Program-made: the position numbers and the translations under genes
Shown here: piece by piece, positions 27,120 to 36,824 of the stretch
Position numbering within the stretch: position 1 is the first letter of the stretch
How the letters are laid out: the number at the start of each line of letters is the position of its first letter
Notes under the pieces: generated by a model
Told to the model about the DNA's origin: nothing
Database searches by the model: none
The model's input: the letters and a program-made list of their open reading frames with translations, nothing else
Assembly: GCF_022398315.1 (NCBI RefSeq)
Contig: NZ_JAKEVF010000002.1
Span: 477 to 64,476, forward strand
Source: Shewanella sp. Isolate11
GTDB taxonomy: Bacteria > Pseudomonadota > Gammaproteobacteria > Enterobacterales > Shewanellaceae
DNA: 64,000 nucleotides
Direction: 5' to 3'

Positions 27120-27941
27120 ATGGGCGTAATATCCAGAATTAAAGATGACATCGAGTCGATTTACCATCGTGATCCCGCAGCTACGGGGACGTTGGAGATC
27201 CTGCTAAATTACCCTGGTATGCAGGCAATTTGGATCCATCGTGTCAGTAACAAGTTGTGGTTACGTAAGTGGCGTTTAACTGCGCGATGTATTTCGACAT
27301 TTGCACGCTGGTTAACCGGTGTGGAAATTCATCCTGGTGCTACAATCGGTGATCGGTTTTTTATCGACCATGGTATGGGTGTGGTGATTGGTGAAACCGC
27401 AGAAATTGGTAATGACTGTACCTTGTATCATGGGGTGACTTTGGGTGGCACTACATGGCAATCAGGTAAACGTCATCCCACATTAGGCAATAATGTGGTT
27501 GTTGGCGCAGGAGCGCAAATCTTAGGCCCAATCACCATGCATGATGGTGCGCGAGTCGGTTCAAATTCGGTGGTGGTGAAAGAAGTGCCGAAAGACACTA
27601 CAGTTGTTGGCATTCCAGCTCGTGTGGTGGCAAAACCGACAGAGAAGTCTAAAGAACATGCTGAGCGCCGTACCGCAATGGCTAAAAAGTATGGCTTCGA
27701 TGCTTACGCTGTGTCACCGGATAATCCGGATCCCGTGGCGAATGCCATCGGTCAGATGCTAGACCATATGCACTTGATGGATTCCAAAGTGCAAGAGGTA
27801 TGTCAAGCTGTGCGTAACATGGGCGGCAGCGTTTGTACCGAGCGCTTACCTGAGTTAGAAGTTGGCGAGTTTAGCGATGTTGAACAAGCCGCTGCAGAGA
27901 AACGCCAAGGCGCGATTGATGAATTTGATCCCATTATTTAA
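27120..27941 (+). CDS. cysE: serine O-acetyltransferase
   Basis: The 273-residue enzyme makes O-acetylserine, the direct precursor of cysteine. It has an N-terminal helical region ([23 protein letters not shown]) and a left-handed beta-helix of hexapeptide repeats ([46 protein letters not shown]). The ATG at 27120 begins conserved sequence, with AAGGAA upstream. The C-terminal part (after about 200) is longer than in E. coli CysE. Its place just upstream of iscR fits supply of cysteine to IscS. A large hairpin follows it. Confidence 0.95.
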   Translation: MGVISRIKDDIESIYHRDPAATGTLEILLNYPGMQAIWIHRVSNKLWLRKWRLTARCISTFARWLTGVEIHPGATIGDRFFIDHGMGVVIGETAEIGNDCTLYHGVTLGGTTWQSGKRHPTLGNNVVVGAGAQILGPITMHDGARVGSNSVVVKEVPKDTTVVGIPARVVAKPTEKSKEHAERRTAMAKKYGFDAYAVSPDNPDPVANAIGQMLDHMHLMDSKVQEVCQAVRNMGGSVCTERLPELEVGEFSDVEQAAAEKRQGAIDEFDPII

Positions 27942-27984
27942 CCAATAGTGAGATTAATTGCATTTCAGCGTTGAATATTTGGGT

Positions 27985-28033
27985 TGAAACAGGTTAAATA
28001 CCCCAGCAAAGAAACAGGGTATTTTCTGTTTCA
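27985..28033. promoter_or_regulatory. long stem-loop between cysE and the iscR promoter
   Basis: TGAAACAG (27985-27992) pairs with CTGTTTCA (28026-28033), and AAATACCC (27996-28003) with GGGTATTT (28017-28024), giving 16 base pairs with a small asymmetric bulge. No T-run follows, so it is not a textbook terminator. It ends 12 bp before the first IscR-like site. Confidence 0.6.
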
Positions 28034-28045
28034 TTATCGCCTTTA

Positions 28046-28095
28046 ATACCTGACTAAAATACTAGGTTAAATACTTGACCAAAATACTCAAGTAT
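28046..28095 (+). promoter_or_regulatory. two abutting IscR type-1 binding sites
   Basis: Site A (28046-28070) starts ATACCTGACTAAAATACT and resembles the type-1 IscR site. Site B (28071-28095) is a 25-bp palindrome, ATACTTGA-N9-TCAAGTAT. The pair sits 40-90 bp upstream of iscR, as the IscR sites do in E. coli, where the [2Fe-2S] form represses its own operon. TTGACC inside site B can serve as a -35 element, with TTGAAT 17 bases later as a weak -10. Confidence 0.82.
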
Positions 28096-28135
28096 GATTG
28101 AATACACTTAAGCATTTTAGAGAGCAGTAGTAGCT

Positions 28136-28597
28136 ATGAAACTAACTTCAAAAGGTCGGTATGCAGTAACAGCAATGCTTGACGTTGCGATGCATTCTAC
28201 CTCTGGGCCAGTCCCATTAGCTGACATCTCCGAGCGTCAGGGCATCTCTCTTTCCTATCTTGAACAACTCTTTGCTAAATTAAGAAAACATGGATTAGTG
28301 TCCAGCGTAAGAGGCCCTGGTGGTGGTTATCGTCTTGGTTACGATGCCAGTGAGATTTCGGTAGGAATGGTGGTTCGCGCTGTTGATGAATCAGTCGATG
28401 CGACTCGTTGTCAGGGGTTAGGTAATTGCCAAAGTGGAACGCGTTGTTTAACCCACTCACTTTGGGGCGATTTAAGTAAACAGATTTCAGATTTTTTGAA
28501 TGGGATTAGTCTAGCTGGATTGATGAACAAAAGAGATGTCCAGTTTATCTCAATCAAACAGGATAAAATCCAACAGGAACAAAGAGTAACTCTATAA
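28136..28597 (+). CDS. iscR: iron-sulfur cluster regulator IscR
   Basis: The 153-residue Rrf2-family repressor starts [18 protein letters not shown], has a winged helix (about 1-60) and the three cluster-binding cysteines in [16 protein letters not shown], with the following His as fourth ligand. Holo-IscR represses the isc operon; apo-IscR controls other targets. It heads an operon continuing through fdx, and is preceded by two matching IscR sites at 28046-28095. Confidence 0.97.
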   Translation: MKLTSKGRYAVTAMLDVAMHSTSGPVPLADISERQGISLSYLEQLFAKLRKHGLVSSVRGPGGGYRLGYDASEISVGMVVRAVDESVDATRCQGLGNCQSGTRCLTHSLWGDLSKQISDFLNGISLAGLMNKRDVQFISIKQDKIQQEQRVTL

Positions 28598-28671
28598 GTT
28601 AACTTTGTTATTAAATTTTTTAAATGTACGTGGTATGAGGTCGCTTTAGGCCCCTAAGTACGGAGTGTGAG

Positions 28672-29886
28672 ATGAAGCTTCCTATTTATTTAGATTATGC
28701 TGCAACGACGCCAGTTGATCCTCGTGTTGCAGAGAAGATGATGCAATGTTTAACAATGGACGGTAACTTTGGTAACCCAGCATCGCGTTCACATCGTTAT
28801 GGTTGGCAAGCTGAAGAAGCGGTTGATATTGCTCGTAACCAGGTTGCAGAGCTGCTCAACGCCGATCCTAGAGAGATTGTATTTACTTCGGGTGCAACCG
28901 AGTCTGATAATCTTGCTATTAAAGGTGTCGCTCGTTTTTACCATAAAAAAGGTAAGCACATTATCACCAGCAAGACCGAACACAAGGCGGTATTAGACAC
29001 TTGTCGTCAGCTTGAACGTGAAGGTTATGAAGTCACTTATTTAGAGCCTGTGGCTAACGGTATTATCCCAATTGAAAATATCGAAGCGGCGATGCGTGAA
29101 GACACCATCTTACTGAGCTTAATGCATGTCAATAACGAAATCGGTGTGATCCACGATATCGATGCTATTGGTGAGTTATGTCGTGCTAAGAAAGTGATTT
29201 TCCACGTAGATGCAGCGCAAAGCGCGGGTAAATTACCTATTGATTTGCAACAAACTAAAGTCGACTTAATGTCTATTTCTGCTCATAAGATGTACGGACC
29301 TAAAGGGATTGGTGCACTTTATGTTCGCCGTAAGCCACGTATTCGCCTTGAAGCGACTATGCATGGTGGTGGACATGAGCGTGGTATGCGAAGTGGTACG
29401 CTTGCGACTCACCAGATTGTGGGTATGGGCGAAGCGGCTGCAATTGCTAAAGCAGATATGGAAATTGATAACACACGCATTCGTCGTCTACGTGACAGAT
29501 TGTGGGATGGTATCAAACATATCGAAGAGACTTATATCAACGGTGATGCTGAGCAAAGATATTGCGGTAGCCTCAACGTCAGCTTTAACTTCGTCGAAGG
29601 TGAGTCACTGATGATGGCGCTAAAAGATTTAGCGGTATCTTCGGGTTCAGCTTGTACTTCAGCCAGCTTAGAACCTAGCTATGTACTTCGCGCGTTAGGA
29701 CTTAACGATGAAATGGCGCACAGTTCAATTCGCTTCTCAATCGGTCGTTTTACCACTGAAGAAGAAATTGATCACGCCATAGAGACCATTACCAAGTCTA
29801 TTGGTCAATTAAGGGAGATGTCTCCGTTGTGGGAGATGTTCAAAGATGGTGTCGACCTGTCACAGGTTCAATGGGCACACCATTAA
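28672..29886 (+). CDS. iscS: cysteine desulfurase IscS
   Basis: The 404-residue pyridoxal-phosphate enzyme takes sulfur from cysteine and passes it to IscU, tRNA thiolation and other routes. It shows [23 protein letters not shown], the PLP-lysine motif [15 protein letters not shown], and the mobile loop with the catalytic Cys in [21 protein letters not shown]. Length is the same as in E. coli IscS. It follows iscR by 74 bp. Confidence 0.98.
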   Translation: MKLPIYLDYAATTPVDPRVAEKMMQCLTMDGNFGNPASRSHRYGWQAEEAVDIARNQVAELLNADPREIVFTSGATESDNLAIKGVARFYHKKGKHIITSKTEHKAVLDTCRQLEREGYEVTYLEPVANGIIPIENIEAAMREDTILLSLMHVNNEIGVIHDIDAIGELCRAKKVIFHVDAAQSAGKLPIDLQQTKVDLMSISAHKMYGPKGIGALYVRRKPRIRLEATMHGGGHERGMRSGTLATHQIVGMGEAAAIAKADMEIDNTRIRRLRDRLWDGIKHIEETYINGDAEQRYCGSLNVSFNFVEGESLMMALKDLAVSSGSACTSASLEPSYVLRALGLNDEMAHSSIRFSIGRFTTEEEIDHAIETITKSIGQLREMSPLWEMFKDGVDLSQVQWAHH

Positions 29887-29922
29887 TCTGACTAATGTAC
29901 GTAAAAAGATTGGAGTAGAATC

Positions 29923-30306
29923 ATGGCTTATAGCGAAAAAGTAATTGATCATTATGAGAACCCACGTAACGTTGGTTCATTCGATAAAAACGATCCATCA
30001 GTGGTCACGGGTATGGTGGGTGCACCTGCTTGTGGAGACGTGATGAAACTACAACTTAAGATCGACGATAACGGCATTATCGAGGATGCTAAGTTTAAGA
30101 CTTATGGTTGTGGTAGCGCCATTGCATCAAGCTCGCTAGTGACCGAATGGGTTAAGGGTAAGACGGTCGAAGAAGCGCGTGCGATTAAAAATACCGATAT
30201 TGCTGAAGAGCTTGCACTACCGCCTGTAAAAATCCACTGTTCTATTTTGGCAGAAGATGCGATTAAAGCAGCGTTAGAAGACTACAAGGCTAAGCACGAC
30301 CAGTAA
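29923..30306 (+). CDS. iscU: iron-sulfur cluster scaffold IscU
   Basis: This 127-residue scaffold protein builds the nascent [2Fe-2S] cluster. The three cluster cysteines are in [15 protein letters not shown] and the [16 protein letters not shown] segment, where LPPVK is the HscA recognition motif. It follows iscS by 36 bp. Confidence 0.98.
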   Translation: MAYSEKVIDHYENPRNVGSFDKNDPSVVTGMVGAPACGDVMKLQLKIDDNGIIEDAKFKTYGCGSAIASSSLVTEWVKGKTVEEARAIKNTDIAEELALPPVKIHCSILAEDAIKAALEDYKAKHDQ

Positions 30307-30320
30307 TTTCCGGAGTAACA

Positions 30321-30644
30321 ATGGCAATAACAATGACTCCCGCGGCGGCAGATAGAGTAAGAAGCTTTCTTGCCAGCCGTGGAAAGGGTATTGGATTACG
30401 TTTAGGGCTTAAAACCTCTGGCTGTTCTGGTATGGCTTACATACTTGAATTTGTTGATGATCTTAATGCCGATGATGAAGTTTATGAGATTGATGGTGTG
30501 AAAATCATTATCGATGCCAAAAGCTTTATCTACCTGCAAGGTATCGAACTCGATTTTGTTAAGGAAGGCCTTAACGAAGGATTTCAGTTCAACAACCCTA
30601 ACGCGAAAGGGGAGTGTGGCTGCGGCGAAAGCTTTACAGTCTAA
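30321..30644 (+). CDS. iscA: iron-sulfur assembly protein IscA
   Basis: The 107-residue A-type carrier starts [21 protein letters not shown] and has the three conserved Cys in [10 protein letters not shown] and GECGCGESF. It delivers clusters, mainly [4Fe-4S], to target proteins. It is 14 bp after iscU, with CCGGAG as the ribosome-binding site. Confidence 0.97.
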   Translation: MAITMTPAAADRVRSFLASRGKGIGLRLGLKTSGCSGMAYILEFVDDLNADDEVYEIDGVKIIIDAKSFIYLQGIELDFVKEGLNEGFQFNNPNAKGECGCGESFTV

Positions 30645-30660
30645 CTACCGAATCTAATAC

Positions 30661-31182
30661 ATGAACTATTTCGAGCTGTTTAGTTTATCGCCCCGATACG
30701 ACATTGATACTGCCTTACTTGCAGAACGCTATCGCGATCTGCAACGGGCTGTTCACCCCGATAAATTTGCCAACGCTAGCGAACAAGATAAGCGTCTTGC
30801 CGTGCAGCGTACCGCGCAGATTAATGATGGCTACAACACCTTAAAGCATCCTATTTTACGGGCAGAGCATATGCTCAGTCTAAAAGGGATCGATTTAAGC
30901 CATGAATCTACTACGGTCAAAGATACCCAGTTTTTGATGCAACAGATGGAGTGGCGTGAGTCACTTGAAGATCTCAAGCATAGCGATGACCCAGGTGAAT
31001 TAATTGATCAGCTCCATGATTCATTTAGCGAACATCAAGCCGAATTCACTTCACAGTTGAGTGAGCGCGTCACCAGTGACGAACTGCCTGTGCTACAACA
31101 GGCTGCAGATCTTATACGCAAGATGAAATTTATGGCAAAATTACAAGATGAACTCGCTCGAGCCGAAGACGCGCTTTTTTAA
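30661..31182 (+). CDS. hscB: co-chaperone HscB
   Basis: This 173-residue J-protein has an N-terminal J domain ([36 protein letters not shown], with the HPD motif) and a C-terminal three-helix domain that binds IscU. It stimulates the HscA ATPase. It follows iscA by 16 bp; hscA starts 78 bp later. Confidence 0.96.
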   Translation: MNYFELFSLSPRYDIDTALLAERYRDLQRAVHPDKFANASEQDKRLAVQRTAQINDGYNTLKHPILRAEHMLSLKGIDLSHESTTVKDTQFLMQQMEWRESLEDLKHSDDPGELIDQLHDSFSEHQAEFTSQLSERVTSDELPVLQQAADLIRKMKFMAKLQDELARAEDALF

Positions 31183-31260
31183 GGTGTGATTAATGCTGAA
31201 CTGGCTCAATGTCTTCCGATTGATAGATGATTGAGCCTTTATTTTATAAGTTGGAAACAT

Positions 31261-33123
31261 ATGGCACTTTTGCAGATTGCTGAACCCGGACAAACCGCAG
31301 CCCCTCATCAACATCGACTCGCCGTTGGTATCGATTTAGGTACAACCAACTCTCTTGTTGCAGCCGTACGAAGCGGTGTGGCTGATACACTTCCCGATGA
31401 ATCTCAGCGTCATGGTCTAGCCTCCGTGGTGCGTTATACCGCCGATGGTGTTCAGGTCGGTGTCGAGGCTGAAAAGTATTCGGCACAAGATCCATTGAAT
31501 ACCGTGGTGTCGGTGAAACGTTTTATGGGCCGAAGCTTAAGTGATATTCAAGCTAAAGACGCCTCTTTGCCGTATCAGTTTAGTGCCAGCGAAAATGGCT
31601 TACCTCTGTTTAATACCGACGTAGGTCAATTTAATCCTATCCAAATTTCTGCAGAAATCTTAAAGCCGCTAATTGACCGTGCTGAGCGAACCTTAGGTGG
31701 TGCATTAGAAGGCGTGGTGATCACTGTACCGGCTTATTTCGATGATGCACAACGTCAAGGTACCAAAGACGCCGCAGGTTTACTCGGTGTTAAAGTGTTG
31801 CGTTTATTAAATGAACCGACTGCCGCAGCAATCGCTTATGGCTTGGATTCAGGCCAGGAAGGGATTATTGCCATCTACGATTTAGGTGGTGGTACCTTCG
31901 ATATTTCTATTTTACGCCTCAATAAAGGGGTGTTTGAGGTGATGGCGACCGGTGGTGATACTGCGCTAGGTGGCGATGACTTCGATCACGGGCTGGCTGA
32001 ATACCTTCAACAGGCTTGGGAACTAGCAAGTTTAACCTCGCAAGAGCGCCGCGCTTTATTAATTGAAAGCCGTCGAGTAAAAGAAGCGCTAACCCATGAA
32101 GACAATGTCGTGGCTAAGTTGACAAGCGCGAGCGGACAACAATTTGACTATACGGTGTCGAAAGCAACCTTTGATAGTATTATCGAATCACTGGTTAAGC
32201 AGACCATTGCCAGTTGCCGTCGTGCCCTGCGTGATGCGGGCATTAAAGCCGATGAAGTCCTCGAAACCGTTATGGTGGGTGGTTCTACTCGTGTTCCTCT
32301 CGTCCGTGAAAAAGTAGAGCAGTTTTTCGGCAAAGCCCCATTAACCTCAATCGATCCTGATCGCGTCGTCGCTATTGGTGCTGCCATTCAAGCCGATATT
32401 TTAGTTGGCAATAAGCCGGATTCTGATCTGTTACTGCTAGACGTGCTGCCGCTGTCATTGGGTATTGAAACCATGGGCGGTTTGGTAGAAAAAGTGGTCT
32501 CGCGTAATACCACAATCCCGGTTGCTAGAGCGCAGGAGTTTACCACTTTTAAAGATGGTCAAACCGCAATGGCATTTCATGTCGTGCAGGGCGAGCGTGA
32601 GTTAGTCGATGATTGTCGTTCATTGGCACGTTTTACCTTGAAAGGTATTCCACCAATGGCAGCAGGTGCTGCACACATTCGCGTGACGTTCCAAGTAGAT
32701 GCCGATGGTTTGCTTAGCGTGACAGCGATGGAGAAATCATCTGAAGTTCAGGCCACTATCCAGGTTAAACCTTCATTTGGCCTGACCGATGAAGAGATTG
32801 GCGCTATGCTCAAAGACTCAATGGCTCATGCCAAAGAAGATATTGAGCGTCGTATGTTAGCTGAGCAGCAAGTCGAAGCTGCACGGGTATTAGAATCTTT
32901 AACTGCTGCACTGGCCAAAGATGGTGAGTTACTCAGTGAGGCAGAAACAAAAACGATTGAACAAGGCATGGCTCATCTAGCAAACACTGCGACTCAAGAT
33001 GATGTCGATGCAATAGAAAAGGCGATCGAAGCACTCGATGATGCGAGTCAAACCTTCGCTGAAAAACGTATGGATAACTCTATTCGATTGGCACTTAAAG
33101 GCCAATCTGTAGACAATATATAG
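31261..33123 (+). CDS. hscA: Hsp70-type chaperone HscA
   Basis: The 620-residue specialised Hsp70 acts on IscU to transfer clusters. Motifs: [15 protein letters not shown] (phosphate 1), [26 protein letters not shown] and [14 protein letters not shown]. The substrate domain follows ([22 protein letters not shown]). I start it at the ATG at 31261 ([10 protein letters not shown]), preceded by TTGGAAAC; the longer in-frame reading from 31231 has no ribosome-binding site. It is directly followed by fdx. Confidence 0.96.
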   Translation: MALLQIAEPGQTAAPHQHRLAVGIDLGTTNSLVAAVRSGVADTLPDESQRHGLASVVRYTADGVQVGVEAEKYSAQDPLNTVVSVKRFMGRSLSDIQAKDASLPYQFSASENGLPLFNTDVGQFNPIQISAEILKPLIDRAERTLGGALEGVVITVPAYFDDAQRQGTKDAAGLLGVKVLRLLNEPTAAAIAYGLDSGQEGIIAIYDLGGGTFDISILRLNKGVFEVMATGGDTALGGDDFDHGLAEYLQQAWELASLTSQERRALLIESRRVKEALTHEDNVVAKLTSASGQQFDYTVSKATFDSIIESLVKQTIASCRRALRDAGIKADEVLETVMVGGSTRVPLVREKVEQFFGKAPLTSIDPDRVVAIGAAIQADILVGNKPDSDLLLLDVLPLSLGIETMGGLVEKVVSRNTTIPVARAQEFTTFKDGQTAMAFHVVQGERELVDDCRSLARFTLKGIPPMAAGAAHIRVTFQVDADGLLSVTAMEKSSEVQATIQVKPSFGLTDEEIGAMLKDSMAHAKEDIERRMLAEQQVEAARVLESLTAALAKDGELLSEAETKTIEQGMAHLANTATQDDVDAIEKAIEALDDASQTFAEKRMDNSIRLALKGQSVDNI

Positions 33124-33134
33124 GTCAATATTAT

Positions 33135-33470
33135 ATGCCACAGGTTGTATTTTTACCCCATGAAGAGTTATGCCCAGATGGGGCAGTTGTCGAAGCGCAA
33201 CAAGGGGAGTCGGTATTAGACGTTGCATTGCGTAACGGTATTCATATTGAGCATGCTTGTGAAAAATCATGTGCATGTACCACTTGTCATGTAATTATTC
33301 GTGAAGGCTTCGACGAGCTAGAAGAAAGCGATGAACTTGAAGATGACATGCTAGATAAGGCGTGGGGACTAGAGCCTGAAAGCCGTCTCTCTTGTCAGTC
33401 AAAAGTGCCGGATAGTGATTTGGTGGTCGAAATTCCTAAATACACCATTAACATGGTGAGTGAAGGTTAA
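33135..33470 (+). CDS. fdx: ISC-type [2Fe-2S] ferredoxin
   Basis: This 111-residue ferredoxin supplies electrons for cluster assembly. The cluster ligands are seen in HACEKSCACTTCHV and RLSCQS. It starts 11 bp after hscA and is closed by a terminator at 33489, so it ends the main transcript before iscX. Confidence 0.97.
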   Translation: MPQVVFLPHEELCPDGAVVEAQQGESVLDVALRNGIHIEHACEKSCACTTCHVIIREGFDELEESDELEDDMLDKAWGLEPESRLSCQSKVPDSDLVVEIPKYTINMVSEG

Positions 33471-33488
33471 TTTTCCGCTGTATTCATT

Positions 33489-33516
33489 AAGCCAGTCATT
33501 ATGACTGGCTTTTTTA
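33489..33516 (+). terminator. intrinsic terminator between fdx and iscX
   Basis: AAGCCAGTCAT pairs with ATGACTGGCTT (perfect 11-bp arms, almost no loop), followed by five T. It separates fdx from iscX, so iscX expression may depend on read-through or its own promoter. Confidence 0.88.
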
Positions 33517-33574
33517 TGCGCGCAATTTTGATAACGGCTATGCTGATAGCATGAGTAATTGGCTGGAGTTAGCG

Positions 33575-33769
33575 ATGAAATGGATAGATTCACTGGATAT
33601 CGCGTTAACCTTGTTAGAAACGCATCCCGAAGTTGACCCAAGTTCGGTACGTTTTACCGATCTTTATGATTGGATTATCGCCCTGGAAGAGTTTAATGAT
33701 GATCCGGCTCATTGTAACGAACGTATTCTCGAAGCAATTCAGCAGTGCTGGATAGATGAATGTGATTAA
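33575..33769 (+). CDS. iscX: Fe-S assembly regulator IscX
   Basis: The 64-residue acidic protein matches IscX: MKWIDSLDIALTLLETHPEVDPSSVRFTDLYDWIIALEEF and C-terminal ILEAIQQCWIDE. IscX binds IscS and iron and slows cluster formation. The ATG at 33575 is preferred because GGAG sits 7 bases upstream and it begins the conserved sequence; an in-frame ATG at 33551 adds eight residues. It is separated from fdx by a terminator. Confidence 0.94.
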   Translation: MKWIDSLDIALTLLETHPEVDPSSVRFTDLYDWIIALEEFNDDPAHCNERILEAIQQCWIDECD

Positions 33770-33956
33770 CCTAAGACACGTTAGCACAAGTCATCATAAA
33801 CAGGGATTTGGAAATAAAATCGGAGTAAGTTCAACTGCGCCACGAGTGTCGATGGGATCTATCTCTCATTCATCTAGCTTTAAAGGTAGGTTTTTTGTTT
33901 TTAATTTCGTATAATCCGCGCGAATTTTTTAAACCTGTTACTAAAGGAAGCTAGAC

Positions 33957-34388
33957 ATGGCTATCGAACGTACTTTTTCTATCATTAAGCCTGATGCTGT
34001 TGCTAAAAACCACATCGGTGCTATCTACAACCGTTTTGAAACAGCTGGCCTTAAAATCATCGCTTCTAAAATGGTTCACCTAAGCAAAGAACAAGCTGAA
34101 GGTTTCTACGCTGAGCACAGCGAGCGTCCTTTCTTCGGTGCACTTGTTGAGTTCATGACTTCTGGTCCAATTGTTGTTCAAGTGCTAGAAGGCGAAAATG
34201 CTGTTCTTGCTAACCGTGAAATCATGGGCGCAACTAACCCAGCTGAAGCTGCTCGCGGTACTCTGCGTGCTGATTTCGCAGACAGCATCGACGAAAACGC
34301 AGTTCACGGCTCTGACGCTGTAGCTTCTGCAGAGCGTGAAATCGCTTACTTCTTCAGCACTGAAGAACTTTGCCCACGTACTCGTTAA
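33957..34388 (+). CDS. ndk: nucleoside diphosphate kinase
   Basis: The 143-residue enzyme balances nucleoside triphosphates via a phospho-His intermediate, seen in [16 protein letters not shown]. It starts [18 protein letters not shown]. Codon use appears biased (repeated GAA, CGT, GCT), as for a highly expressed gene. A TATAAT hexamer lies at 33910-33915 and AAAGGAAG precedes the ATG. A terminator follows. Confidence 0.98.
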   Translation: MAIERTFSIIKPDAVAKNHIGAIYNRFETAGLKIIASKMVHLSKEQAEGFYAEHSERPFFGALVEFMTSGPIVVQVLEGENAVLANREIMGATNPAEAARGTLRADFADSIDENAVHGSDAVASAEREIAYFFSTEELCPRTR

Positions 34389-34411
34389 TCTGAGTGTGTT
34401 GCAAAACAAAC

Positions 34412-34435
34412 AAGGAGCCTAATGGCTCCTTTTTT
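34412..34435 (+). terminator. intrinsic terminator after ndk
   Basis: AAGGAGCC pairs with GGCTCCTT over the loop TAAT, followed by five or more T. Confidence 0.92.
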
Positions 34436-34487
34436 GTATTTGTTTTTTCGGGCAAAATAGTCGTAATGCTTTTTAATCGAGAATGTA

Positions 34488-35618
34488 ATGAAAATTTTAG
34501 CCGATGAAAACATGCCTTATGTCGAGGCATTGTTTGCTGATCTGGGTGACATTATCCGAGTTGACGGCCGTCATCTGAGCAGCGAGCAGGTTCGTGATGC
34601 CGATATACTGTTAGTGCGTTCGGTTACTAAGGTCAATCAGCAGCTATTAGCGCACAACACGCAGTTAAAGTTTGTCGGTAGTGCGACCATAGGGTTAGAT
34701 CATCTCGATCAAAATTATTTGCGCCAACGTAATATCAGCTACACTAACGCTCCCGGTTGTAATGCAACAGCCGTAGGCGAGTACGCATTTATTGCCATGC
34801 TGGAATTAGCCAGACGTTTTCAGCAGCCACTTAAGCAAAAAACCGTAGGAATAGTAGGTGCAGGCAATACCGGCAGCGCATTACAGAAATGTCTTCAAGC
34901 TTACGGCGTCACAACGTTACTACACGATCCCATTTTAGCCAGCTGTGACGACCAGCGTGCTTTTGTTAGCCTAGATGAATTAGTTGAGCGCTGCGATGTG
35001 ATTTCTCTGCACGTACCATTAACTAAGCAAGGCGATTACCCTACTTGGTATTTATTTGATCAGCAGCGATTGAGCTCTCTCAAAGCCAATACGTGGCTGC
35101 TAAATTGTTGCCGTGGAGAGGTGATTGATAATCGGGCCTTAATCAGCATAAAGCGGCAACGCGATGATATTAAAGTGGTGCTGGATGTCTGGGAAGGCGA
35201 ACCTCACCCTATGGCGGAGTTAGTGCCATTAGTGGAGATTGCAACACCACACATTGCGGGTTATAGCCTCGAGGGCAAAGCGCGAGGCACATTTATGCTC
35301 TATCAGGCTTTAATGGCACATCTTGGCAAGGCTGCGGATAAGTCGATGGACAGCTTGTTACCACCGTTGTGGAGTCATCAACTTTCTCCGCTTTCTGTAC
35401 CTACAGAGCAGGCGTTATTAAGCCTATCGAGACTGGTTTATGATGTGCGTGACGATGATGAAGTTTTCCGTCAGTGCTTCTTAAATAACAATGGGTTTGA
35501 CCTTATGAGAAAAAATCACAAACATCGACGTGAATTTAGTGCGTTAAGGCTAGCCAATACTGGCCATTCTGATGTAGATTGGTTGCTCAAATTAGGATTT
35601 TCAGGAGTCGGTCTGTAA
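34488..35618 (+). CDS. pdxB: erythronate-4-phosphate dehydrogenase
   Basis: This 376-residue D-2-hydroxyacid dehydrogenase works in pyridoxal phosphate synthesis. It begins [22 protein letters not shown], shows the nucleotide-binding [12 protein letters not shown] and the catalytic pattern [20 protein letters not shown] and [16 protein letters not shown], and has the PdxB C-terminal dimer domain. It ends 2 bp before the asd start codon, suggesting translation coupling. Confidence 0.95.
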   Translation: MKILADENMPYVEALFADLGDIIRVDGRHLSSEQVRDADILLVRSVTKVNQQLLAHNTQLKFVGSATIGLDHLDQNYLRQRNISYTNAPGCNATAVGEYAFIAMLELARRFQQPLKQKTVGIVGAGNTGSALQKCLQAYGVTTLLHDPILASCDDQRAFVSLDELVERCDVISLHVPLTKQGDYPTWYLFDQQRLSSLKANTWLLNCCRGEVIDNRALISIKRQRDDIKVVLDVWEGEPHPMAELVPLVEIATPHIAGYSLEGKARGTFMLYQALMAHLGKAADKSMDSLLPPLWSHQLSPLSVPTEQALLSLSRLVYDVRDDDEVFRQCFLNNNGFDLMRKNHKHRREFSALRLANTGHSDVDWLLKLGFSGVGL

Positions 35619-35620
35619 TT

Positions 35621-36637
35621 ATGTCGCAGGAATTTAACGTAGTCGTATTAGGTGCAACGGGCGCAGTGGGTCAAACAATGATTGAGATCCTCGAGGAGCG
35701 TAACTTTCCCGTTGCGAATTTGTACCCATTAGCAAGTAGCCGCAGTGCTGGTAATACGGTCACATTCCACGGTAAACAGGTCGAAATTTTAGACGTTGAT
35801 ACCTTTGATTGGTCTCAAGCCCAAATTGGTTTCTTCTCTGCTGGTGGTGATGTTTCTGCCAAGTGGGCGCCGATTGCCGCAGAGCATGGCTGTGTGGTTA
35901 TCGATAACACTTCACATTTCCGTTATGACATCGATGTGCCCTTAGTCGTGCCTGAAGTTAATCCTCAAGCGATAGCCGATTTCCGTAATCGTAATATTAT
36001 TGCTAATCCAAATTGCTCGACCATCCAAATGCTAGTGGCACTTAAGCCTATTTATGATGCATTTGGGATCTCACGTATTAACGTAGCAACTTATCAGTCG
36101 GTTTCGGGCTCAGGGAAACAAGCCATCGAAGAGCTTGCTAATCAATGTGCTAAATTACTACAAGGTCTTCCTGTAAAGCCTAAAGCATATCCGAAGCAGA
36201 TTGCATTTAACGTCTTGCCACAAATTGATGTGTTTATGGAAAATGGCTACACCAAAGAAGAGATGAAGATGGTGTGGGAAACCCAGAAGATTTTTGGCGA
36301 TGATCAAATCGTGGTTAATCCAACTGCGGTGCGTGTTCCAGTATTTTATGGACACTCGGAAGCGGTACATATCGAAACAGTACAGCCAGTCGATGCTGAA
36401 GATGTTAAAGCGGTATTGCGCGATGCACCAGGGGTTGAACTATTTGAGTCTGATGACGAATATCCAACTGCGGTAACAGAATCTGCGGGTAACGATCCTG
36501 TTTATGTTGGTCGTGTGCGTAAAGATATCTCCCACTCTCACGGTATTAACCTTTGGGTAGTCTCGGACAATATCCGTAAAGGTGCGGCATTGAACAGTGT
36601 TCAAATTGCTGAAGTCTTGATCCGCGATTATTACTAA
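35621..36637 (+). CDS. asd: aspartate-semialdehyde dehydrogenase
   Basis: The 338-residue enzyme reduces aspartyl phosphate to the semialdehyde in lysine, threonine, methionine and diaminopimelate synthesis. It shows VVVLGATGAVGQTMIEILEE (NADP site) and the active-site Cys in NPNCSTIQML. The ATG at 35621 is chosen because it begins the conserved fold; the open frame extends into the end of pdxB. CAGGAG lies 13 bases upstream. The pdxB-asd-fimV-truA order resembles that in other gammaproteobacteria. Confidence 0.93.
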   Translation: MSQEFNVVVLGATGAVGQTMIEILEERNFPVANLYPLASSRSAGNTVTFHGKQVEILDVDTFDWSQAQIGFFSAGGDVSAKWAPIAAEHGCVVIDNTSHFRYDIDVPLVVPEVNPQAIADFRNRNIIANPNCSTIQMLVALKPIYDAFGISRINVATYQSVSGSGKQAIEELANQCAKLLQGLPVKPKAYPKQIAFNVLPQIDVFMENGYTKEEMKMVWETQKIFGDDQIVVNPTAVRVPVFYGHSEAVHIETVQPVDAEDVKAVLRDAPGVELFESDDEYPTAVTESAGNDPVYVGRVRKDISHSHGINLWVVSDNIRKGAALNSVQIAEVLIRDYY

Positions 36638-36663
36638 TTACTGATTTTTCAAATATTTGAGTT

Positions 36664-36693
36664 AAAAAGCTTGCCTTCGGCAGGCTTTTTTTA
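36664..36693 (+). terminator. intrinsic terminator after asd
   Basis: AAAAAGC-TTGCC, loop TTC, GGCA-GGCTTTTT forms a stem with a small mismatch and is followed by T residues to 36692. Confidence 0.85.
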
Positions 36694-36824
36694 TTTTATG
36701 CGGGCTTTTGAAATGGCAACAGTAGCAGGGCATTGAATTCTAGTTTATAGTAATCTCAATAATTACAATTGCCTAAAGCATGCTGTGGTATTACGGCATA
36801 ACATCGCTTGAAAGGGAAGGATTG

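Noticed and set aside
31231..31260. N-terminal extension of hscA
   Set aside because: Ten added residues ([10 protein letters not shown]) without ribosome-binding site; the ATG at 31261 matches HscA starts.
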